DNA from: Arctopsyche grandis
Taxonomy: Eukaryota; Arthropoda; Insecta; Trichoptera; Hydropsychidae
DNA length: 64,000 nucleotides
Direction: 5' to 3'
Assembly: GCF_051622035.1 (NCBI RefSeq)
Contig: NC_135360.1
Coordinates: 9,848,001 to 9,912,000 of the forward strand
Shown here: positions 38,225 to 64,000 of the stretch, in pieces
Position numbering within the stretch: position 1 is the stretch's first letter
Layout: every line of letters begins with the position of its first letter
The notes under the pieces: model-generated
The model's database searches: none
What the model was told of the DNA's origin: nothing
Seen by the model: the letters and a program-made list of their open reading frames with translations, nothing else
Program-made: the position numbers and the translations under genes

Positions 38225-39015
38225 TTAGCCTTACTATATATACAATAGTTGTTTCGTGTTTTGCAGTTTAAAAATAGCATATAAAATTTTGGAATTTTGT
38301 GGAACCACAATAGTGCTTTTATTCAGTACTAATCTTGATTTAATTCTTATATATTTCATCGTATGTATGTATATATTTTCTATGAATACCTTTTTGATAG
38401 TCAAAATTGAGCAGAAATTTCCATATAAAACATCATTTTATAACAATTGTATTACATCTATTCAAGTTAGACTATCCAAATGAAGAGTAAAAAGTATATT
38501 GTTAAGAATTTTCCTTTTCCAAAACTTCCCAGAGAAAACATCGACGCACGTCAAACCGAATTAACAACGATCTTCAATAATACAGTCCGTTAAATATGTG
38601 GCATTCTCGTGTCAGGTTGTTTTGTCAGAAACGAATATATATAAATAACAACGATATTTGCTGACATTTAAAGCTTCGTTCATTGTCAGCCATTGTGCGG
38701 TCGGGTGAACCGTGACATTTCAACTCATGATGAATCATTTATTCCCAAGCGGAATTATCATTTATCATTCGATACGGTTGTTTTGCGCGGAGAGTCGGCA
38801 AAAATTCCCCCACAACATGTTACACATAGTACATTCATACCTACCATCCGATCTACCCTAAGATTTGCGCAACTTGCAACTGGCATTATTTATCAATCTG
38901 AGCTGATTCGATCCGACGAGAGTTTAATCCGATACCCGATACAATGTAGAGTCGACACGGAAGGCGGGGACCCATCCGTGAACGGAACGGAAAAAAATAG
39001 CAACATAAAATAGTA

Positions 39016-39072
39016 GGTAGCTGGAACGGTAGTGGTGCAGATTAGGGTATAATTACGCGCTCGAACCCAGAA
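39016..39072 (+). repeat. possible tRNA-derived SINE relic
   Basis: TAGTGGTGCAG (A-box-like), then about 25 nt later GCTCGAACCC (B-box-like). Both are imperfect and there is no matching body elsewhere in the window. Weak. Confidence 0.3.
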
Positions 39073-40210
39073 GACGTGCGGCGTGGCTCTGAATTAAGGT
39101 CAAGCATTTGCAAAAGCACGGAAAGGTGTGCCTTACAATATAAAGGCTACTGACTTTTGAATTACAATTCAAATAACTGAATTTAAACGAGCCAACCTTC
39201 GCTTGACCCAGCCGTCGGCCCTCTGTATGATTAGATTTTGCTGCAAGTAATACAATAATAAGTAAATATATCCGAGCTGATGATGATACAATCATGAATT
39301 TATCTACAATAATACTCCCTATATTGCAGTAGAGCGATTGAGTTAAAAAAAACTAAGAATTTTACATTATTATCTTGATTGACAGTATTATATATACTCT
39401 TTGTAGTATTTTCTGCTTAATTTTGCTAATTTTAACAATCACACTTGTAACTCGTCTTATTTTGATTTGCTTTTATATGATTTTCCAAGAATTTTAAAGT
39501 CATTAAAACAAAGTTTTGCCTAAATACTCACTTCAATTTTCCTCAATTAGAACCTAACAAGATTGAACATACTAAATATTTACAGATTGTAAATTACTGA
39601 AGCTAAATAATACAACTTTTCATGTTCATATATACATATACAATATACAACAAAAACAACTTTATTCATTTGAACGCGAATTTTAGTTATTTAATTTTAG
39701 TTAAAAATCCAATTTGTTGTTCTTCAATTTTAATTCGCTCTATTGATGTCAATGTAAAATCAAAATCCGTTTTCCGAGATTGCATTTTCGCTTTTATGCA
39801 CTTTAAACCGAGTCTTTATAAGCCGCTGCAGGAAAACCGATTAAATTGCAAGCGGCCACAGAGGCTGCTAACCTTAAAGACTGCGATTCTCAAACGTATT
39901 CTAATTCAAACAATGATCTAAAACAATATTCAAGCAGTATTATATGTAGAACAACAATTTTCATCGAAACATAACCTAACATTTCTTCATACTGTCATTA
40001 GTTTTTCACTTGAAAAAGTCTATTCAATCTTTGAATCAAATATTAAACGTGCAGTAATAATCTTGAAGATTATGCACGCTTATAAAATATAAATTTTAAT
40101 TAAAAAAACAGTGCGTACGTGAATTAATCAAATTTTAAAACGATAGTATCGAACGCAGGGTGTTGCGTAATGCGTCATAGTAAAAAAAAAACGTTATAAT
40201 TTATAAGCGA

Positions 40211-40218
40211 ATATATAT

Positions 40219-40251
<33 letters not shown>
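40211..40251. repeat. short (TA)n microsatellite
   Basis: AT/TA dinucleotides with one CACA interruption. Confidence 0.8.
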
Positions 40252-40253
<2 letters not shown>

Positions 40254-43200
40254 TGTTTGAGAAACGCAGCTGCGGTAGACTGAGCAACCTACATTTTCTT
40301 GATAAGGCATTCGGCAACACGAGCTCCTATTAACGTTCGTTACATACTTGTGGGAAACTCAATGGCCGACGCGTCCGAACCGACGGGGCAAACTTGGCCT
40401 TATATATTTTTCAATAAGTCCGTTGCACAATTCCGTGCGCAATTTTCCGTCCTAATTGCATTTCTCACGAATAAAGTCGTTAGAGAAACGTATGTATGTA
40501 TATACATATATATGATACAATGATATAAACGAAACGTTTAGCTTTAACGAGTCCGTCCATAAACGAAAGTGATGTGTATAATAAAAGTGTTTAGGTTAAA
40601 TTAATGCTCGAATTTATTCTTCTCATTAAATAATAAAAATCATTGCTATGCATCCTCGACAGCGTATTTGTAAATAAATGGAAAATTTTTGAATATGTAT
40701 TTTTATATGAAAATATATTTTTTAGTTGATTTTTATTATAATTATATTATGTATTTGTATTACTGTAGTGAAATTAAAAACTTGTAAAAATTTGTCGATA
40801 CGTTTAAGAAAATGCATTTGTTCCTAAGAAAACTCAAAAAATATTCGCATACACGTAGGGGGGCCCGAGTATGATGTATTTTGTACTCGTTAGATTGAAA
40901 AAAGTATTTTATTATAAATACGAGCTGTGATTTTCGCTTGCGATTAAATACAAATTAAAATTTATATTTAATTTTCGGTGTTTCTATTGATGTATTTCTC
41001 TTTAATTATATTATTATTATATTTGTATTTGGTTTATTTTAAAGTCAAGTGTTGGTTTTTCAAATAAATTTGTATTGTATAGATATTTTAAGCAACCTTC
41101 TCATATCTAATAAGTACCGTTAACAATGCAAGGAAAATACTCATCCTCAAATCCAAGTGTTTTTACGAATTTATTTAGAAATAATTCACGACAGCCGTCT
41201 TGAAGACGAGTCGGTTGAATATTTGCACATTTGAAGTATTATATTTTGATCCAATTAAAATATATCATACTCACTTCAACGAAAAAAAAATGGTACATTT
41301 ATTTATTCCTTAATTTTATTTTATATTTTTAATTTATTAATTTTAATTGTCTCTTATTATTATTTTGATTCTGCATCGTTATCTGCCCATACTTGCCATC
41401 TTTGTATAAGCTTACATTTAAGCATACATGAATGTATTCAATGCATGTGAATATGTATAATTTTTACGTGCACAAGTAAAGAGCATAGATATTAGAATAT
41501 ATTTTAGATATTTTTATTTAATTAATCGTATTATTTGTTACAAATGGCTCGTATTCCTCTTAGTCTTATGTGAAAAATGTATCGTAAGTCTCAATCCAAC
41601 TGAACATGACAATATCATGATTTTTATTATGAATATATTATTATAGATGTGAATTTGTAATTATTTTAGATAATTATATATTTTTTTTGTTTATTTACAA
41701 TGTACTTATATTATCATTAATCATTAATATGTTTTGTATTTATAGTCTATATATATTATATATAAATGTGTACTAATTGTGTATGTAAATTATTTATTTT
41801 TCCTTCAAATTGATCTTTCATATGAAATACTCACTTTTTTACCATTTAAAATAGGAATTGTAAGGTATTTTTTTTTTTTTTATATTATAAAATGATTATC
41901 GTCTTATTATAAAATTGTTTTATTTGTTATGCTTTTATTATTTTTCGAAAATTGTGTCAATACTATAAAATCAAACTACAACGAAAAGAAAAATATATAG
42001 AAAACCCATTTCATACCGTGATATTTAGCTACATGTATCTACGATAGCATATGTAGATCCTTATAGATTAGAAATCGTAGATAGAATAATATTTACATAG
42101 CCTTATTATTATAGTTTGAAACTATTTGTAGTGTAAACAAAATTAGCCGAGAGTTTCCCGATGTGGATTTTACTTTTCTTTTCGTACAGAACTATGCGTC
42201 GTGCTGTATATACACGTTTATTTAGAATTAAATTCAGCTTTACAACATCGCAAACACTTGTCCATTCTCGTTTGCAATGTAATAGTTTTATAATAAATAA
42301 AAACAATTAGTTACCGACCCTCCAACCAACGAGTTCCAAATTCATAAAGTACACTTTTTGATTTTTTTTAAATAAATAATATATAAACAAAATATTTAAA
42401 CGACTTAGTATAAATATAAATACGAATTAAAACAATATGTTTATTTAAAATATACTCGTTATACATCATGACATTACTGAATTGAATACTCATTTTGTAA
42501 TTTTTTTTCTTGTTGATGTTAAAAATGAATTTATGTAAAAAAAAATGTGTTTTGTTTTTTGTAAATTAATTGTAATACCCAAATCTCGATTGTTATTATT
42601 GCATTGTATGTATATTTATGTATCCTTTTTTAGGTGAAGGTCGATCATACTAATGAACTAAAAATGAGACAAAAAAAAAAAACAAATAAAAAGAACCAGT
42701 TCACAATCAAGATAAGTCCAATAACCTTTATAATGTCGGAAGTCTCTGTGAACGATCAATCAAGTATGCGAAATTTCATTGGACGTACATACATTTTAAC
42801 GTATTGCGTTTTAGTCTTGTTTGCACAGTGCGTCTCGGCATTGCAACATCTGGATACGGATCTGCAAGATTAAGATCAAAGAATGAAAAGCTTACATATA
42901 CACACATGTTGCAACAACTGGTTTTGATTCGACAATTGGTCAAATTGTGTTTTGTTTCGCAACAGTATAATTATTATATCAAAATCTCAATACATCCGTG
43001 TATCCACTTGCTGACACATACGAACCGTGTATTATTAAAATGACTTCCGAAAGATGCTGGTACGATTCCACTTCATTAGATATGATCGGCTCGCACATTT
43101 TTTTGTATATATATTCGACGTACAAAACGAGGCAAAATGTTTGGTTTTTAATTGTTGTTATTTATATTTTAATCTGGTAAACGTATTTTGTCATTTTCAT

Positions 43201-43832
43201 ACCACGTTCACACTGCCATTGTTTTAAATATATACTATATAAAATACACTTTTTTATCTTGTACGACGTATACACATACGTATATAGTTTAATGTTTTGT
43301 AATAAATATATTTTAACAAGTGTTTTTATATGCTGTGACATTTTTTTTTACTTTATTGACACCATTAAAGAAGAATTGAAATATAAACCACTATTTTATT
43401 ATTACCACTATAAGTCCCGAAACCTATATATTATACAAAACACCATTGCGGCCACCCATTGTCTCCGATTGCGAAAAACGCGTGTCATTGGTATTTTTCC
43501 GCTTGCAATTATCAAACTTAGCACAGTACGAACGTGCGGAGCAAAAGGTCACGGCTAAATCGTGACTCTTGGTTATTTAACTCGACGAGGGTGTGGTCCA
43601 AACACCCGACACCTTCAACTTTGGCAAAAATGAACTGTAAACTTGTGTCGCTTTCAGTTTCACTTATTCTCACAAGAGGACAAAAAAAACATTGACAACA
43701 AAATAAAAAAAAACTCAATTTAGTATAAAATCTTTTACTGCAAAATTGAGGATATTCAATCAAATATTGGTATTATATATAAAAAATTAACACACAATAA
43801 TATTAACAATTACATAATTGAATGAATGTGTT

Positions 43833-43833
<1 letters not shown>

Positions 43834-43863
<30 letters not shown>
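43834..43863. repeat. (TG)n microsatellite
   Basis: About 15 TG dinucleotides. Confidence 0.85.
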
Positions 43864-46800
43864 CTTTGTGTATTGTTTGAATGTGTGACAGTATTTATTA
43901 TATATACGTATATATTACAATTTGTATTTATTTATTATTTATTTTTGTGACAAAATTGTGACAATTTTGTTTGAAAAGTACAAAAACGAACGTAGTAAAA
44001 ATAATTTAGCACCTGTATAATTAAAAGAAAATTCGGAATAGACCAGGAGCTTCGGAGAGGAATACTGACTTGTGACATTCGGTTAAATATTACATACAAA
44101 TTTAACGTCTATTACAACTATAGCACAGTAGTCATCTTTCAACAAATTCAAATTCACCAAATAGAGATCCATATGCATAGCAAATATAAGTTATCATTTA
44201 TTCAGCGCGAGTGCTTCTTACCAGAAATGTTATTTATAATTACGAAGTACAATTCCAAACGATACCGATGTCGAAAACGCAAAAAAAAACCAAAATTTAT
44301 ATCCATAAGGGCACGTGTACTCAATTTAAAGGCCACTGTTTCTTTTTTTTTTCTTTGAAATAAAAACTATTAAAGACGAGCGAATGAATAGAATGATCGA
44401 TACATTTTGCTATACATAGTAAAAGAAACCAGTCAATGAATTATACAATTTTTTTTCATATAAACATTCTTAAACTCTCAAATTAATTAACTAATAAGAT
44501 ATTACTGAATATACGATAAGAGTACATACAAATATGAAACAAAACGAAAAAAATATATAAGCATTCCCGTATTGGACACATTATGCGATATATATATGTA
44601 CTTCAAACATACATAATAATATTAAATATATATGTATATATAGCCATTGTAAAAATAAAGGCTATACGAAGTATACAATATGAAGATTCTAGAAATATAA
44701 TAAATGACACAATAATAATACGTGAGTATGAAAAAAATATATAAAACCGATATATATATAATATGTATGTATATAAATAGCTTGTAGCAAAAATCTTATA
44801 ATTAAGGTTAGAGTGAAATGTTTCAATTGATAATTCACATAATACATACACAGTCGCACGGCACGAGGGTTGTGCTAAAAACGACCACATTAGCATAATT
44901 ATCAAAGTTGAAAATAATTTACCATAATAAATTTTACTTACAAATACATAATTTTATTAGATAGATGTCTAAAGTGATTCATTTAAATTATATTCTAAAT
45001 GAACATATATCCAATTAAGTCTTTTTGAGATAATTTTCTCTATTATAAAAATCCACAACTATAATATTAATCATTAGAATTGAATTAAATTAATAATATA
45101 TATAAAATGAAAAATCTTCATGTCCAAAACAGATCCATAGCTTTAATCAAAACATTCAACTTTTATGTAAAAAAAAATAAATGAAACATTTTCATAATTA
45201 GAAAATTATTCAAAAAAAAACAAAAAGGAAATTCGTTCACTAAAGATCCTCAACAAATGTACAAAGTTTAATCAAACCAAGAAAACTTTGTGTGAAAAAT
45301 TAAAATCAATATATTTGTTGAGCACAATCGACAAGTAAGCAAACTTCCGTTATTTTAGTTTCAGACTAGATAAGAAAGACTGGCAGTTAGATTAGGGTAA
45401 ATTCACCCCAGCTTTCAATAAACAATTACAATAAAGCCATCTCCATATATCTATTATTTGTATTATAATATATATGTATAAGTAATAATATAGCATCTTT
45501 TACAATAAATTTATATACAAAATTGTTCCGTAGCAGATTACATATACATACAACATTTTCATTTTTTATTTTTTTTTTGGTAAACAAAAGAAATGAAATT
45601 AATTTCGCTCCAATGAAACAAATGAAAACCTTCAGCACGTTAAAAATTGCACAAATTAAAATTAAAAAAGCAGTATGCCGTCAAGTTGTCCATAGTACAT
45701 GAAAAAGTAAATCAAAATGTCTAAGAAGTGCTTCGTATATACAGTTTGATCGAAAAATAAAAATTAAATTAACTTAATTAAAAAATAATGTGTTAAAATT
45801 CATAAATGCAATTTTAATCTCTCACATGCGAATAAAAACTTGATCAAAAATCACACATACTAAATACGATAAAATAATTGGAATTTAAAGGAATACATAT
45901 GTATATGTATATATTCTAAAACACTAATAATAATGATTTTATGCATGTATATATGATGTATGTATGTGTGTGTATGTATTGCGCGTGTGTTTAAAAATGT
46001 CGATGATTAGTAAATAAAATAATTTCTAATTTTATAGTTATTGCTGTGAAATCACCATTCAACATAAAAACCCCATACATTGGGGAAAATCGATCGAAAA
46101 AAAAACAAATTCTCAGTCTCTCGAATCATACATAACTAATCGATATTATAAAATTCGAAAACAAAAGAACTAATTTGTGATAGTAAAAATTATTCAATTA
46201 GAAAATCAAATGGCAAAAAGTTTCCTATACACAATTCAAAATTTTTTTGAAACAATTAAATACATACAAAGAGAAACCTATAGTAAAAAAGTTAAAATAA
46301 ATGCTGATTATTGTAAAGTATACTTAAAAAAAAAACACAATTTAAGATAGATCAAAGGCCTTCGTTGAAAAATTTCAAGCCTGTAGTAAAATTACAAACT
46401 ATAAAAAGGGGGTTTGGTCACAATTAGAAACATAAACAACCACACTTTACAACGTCGTCAAAAATAAATCAAAAATGCATCTTTAAGTAGTCAATATTGT
46501 ATGACAGGATCGTATACATATATGCACATGTGTGGTCGATTGAATCGTTCCAAAAGGAATGGACTTGCTATGCAAAACACAATACATAAATGACAAAAGC
46601 AATCATGATCAAAAATATCCCATCGAAACGACTTTGCAAATCTCAAACGATTACAGCATGGGTATATAATCGATTACACACGCTTAAAATATTTATAAAA
46701 AAAAATGCACATATAAGCAACAACTAATTAAAACATATCTTTGGATACTTTCAGCGTCACCACAAACGCATATAAAGGGAAAAAAGTCAGCAGAAAAGGT

Positions 46801-47107
46801 GCATCCAAAGTATCCAAAACGCGGAAGTCATACTCAAATATATATTTAATTACTCTTACATAATTTAAGATTAATTGTAATTTTAAAAATTTATTATTTG
46901 AAATCGAATTAGCATTTATTATATTTAATTTTACATACACAAAACAATAAAAAAACATCTCTTTCGATTGAAAATCATAAAAATAGGTCCGGAAATATAA
47001 AATGAGCTTTCATCAAAAAGATTTCAGTCATTTATGAATTTTCACAATATTTCAATAATAATAATACATACATAATTACACGAACTGTCACATACATATA
47101 TAATAAT

Positions 47108-47240
<133 letters not shown>

Positions 47241-48438
47241 GATAATATGTACCGTACATGTCTAAAGCTTAATCGTAAAAGTTCCATCGGCTCTCTCGAG
47301 CTATTTGAGAACCATTCATTACTTTATTTAATTACATCCAGAAGCTAAAATTCTACATGCACCGACTACTAAAGTGTTGTCACCCTACGTGAGGTAAAAA
47401 AGATTCTACACATCTAAATATCTAATTGCTTATTTTTTTTTTTTTTATACGCATAATTTAGTTCACAATATCGATAAAAAATTGTAAAAAGTATGGGCAC
47501 TCAATTTATACTTGGATTATTTGTGATGAGGAGTTGATTAGATTACGTGGCAATTCCGATATAAGTAAAGTTACAAAAATATTTCCGATAGAGCATTTAC
47601 AACAAACACAGTTAACGAAACAAGGTTCAATGTAGTCGCACGTTATATATTTTTTTTTCATGAAAGAAAATCACATTCATTATATAATAAAAATAAAAAA
47701 AACAACCGAAAAATCTATCGGAAATTTAAATATAAAAAAATCTGATAAATCGGATGAAAATAAATTTTACATACAACTAGTGCAAAAAATCAAATTCAAT
47801 AAGAAAATTTGTGTTCAAAATATTGTATATATTTACACACAAGACAAATTTGTATACTCCCACTCGACTGTTCAACGGCAGTACTTTTGGCATATATGCT
47901 TAATTAAGCGTAATATTATTGAGTCAATATCACGATATATAATATATAAATATAATAATATAAAATGTAAACTTTAAGCAATGTAGCATTTAAAACGGTG
48001 AAAATATTACTTTTATATGAATCTTACATATTAAAGAATGCAGAAATCATAGATGCCTAGAAGATAAATACAGCACGAATATTACGAAACGAAAAAAAAA
48101 ACAAAAAAAAAATAAAAATATATGATTATTTAGCTACATTCCTTTATAAATAAAAAACTATAATGATAATATTTTGATTTCTAAAAACAACAATATAGTA
48201 TTTTAATTTAATAAAATATACTTTGTTCTGTTCACTAAGTAGAACCCAAAAATATTTATTTAAGGTTTCGGATGTTACATTACCAATATTTTATAACTAT
48301 TGATAATACACCTTCCAACAGAAAAAAAATGCTCTTTATAAAAAACAATCAAGTCATTTTTTATTTCGTTCGATCAAAAAATTTTTCACTAATGCGATAC
48401 TCTTCATTTGCTTATCCCAAATCAAATTATAACTTAAA

Positions 48439-64000
<15,562 letters not shown>

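Larger units (their letters stand above)
34411..40210. other. intergenic, no supported gene
   Basis: Moderate-GC blocks at 35.1-35.5, 36.5-37.5 and 38.5-39.1 kb alternate with AT-rich sequence. No ORF is convincing except the weak secreted-peptide-like reading frame at 39,053-39,295, given under findings. Confidence 0.45.

Overview
This is AT-rich insect nuclear DNA: intron-containing genes, long non-coding stretches, TATGTA/ACATATGT-type simple sequence, and many short transposon relics. The insect assignment rests on a gene whose protein matches Drosophila Misshapen closely. The order cannot be fixed from the sequence.

Two protein-coding genes can be supported, and they converge tail to tail. 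(1) A plus-strand gene at about 28.5-30.1 kb encodes a 497-residue protein with an acidic/Pro-rich body and two C-terminal C2H2 zinc fingers. All of the visible coding sequence is in one exon behind good 3' splice sites, so there are probably non-coding 5' exon(s) upstream that I could not place. (2) The minus-strand gene misshapen (msn; MAP4K4/TNIK/MINK and worm mig-15 family, GCK-IV kinases) occupies 48,439-61,998 and continues past the right edge. I reconstructed 21 exons with GT/AG junctions. Joined, they give 4,167 nt, or 1,388 residues plus stop, with no frame break: kinase domain, Pro-rich linker, CNH domain, ending GMANW. The exon carrying the start codon is not in the window. Three parts of msn deserve attention: an unannotated-looking 62-codon in-phase cassette with seven cysteines (50,957-51,142), a 297-codon single-exon insert (56,514-57,404) and a 7-codon microexon (59,455-59,475).

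Layout: 1-28.4 kb has no gene I can support and carries several families of short non-autonomous elements. 28.5-30.1 kb is the zinc-finger gene. 30.1-48.4 kb is intergenic plus the 3' UTRs, including a three-copy ~215-bp tandem repeat and long TA microsatellites. 48.4-62.0 kb is msn, with two MITEs in its introns. 62-64 kb is msn intron or 5' region.

Repeat families defined by comparison inside the window: a fold-back element of about 130-150 bp, with two copies inserted side by side at one target; a MITE with TTAA/CTAA target sites and GCGCAGACAC ends; a MITE with GAGCCGTTATATT ends; a TA-flanked MITE with CAGTC ends; a tRNA-derived SINE with an A-rich tail and a hairpin 3' end; Helitron-type 3' ends; and a Tc1-like transposase relic. 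The most unusual non-coding structure is at 26.5-26.9 kb: about 15 spaced copies of a GGTCAGTATT-like word that switch orientation midway.
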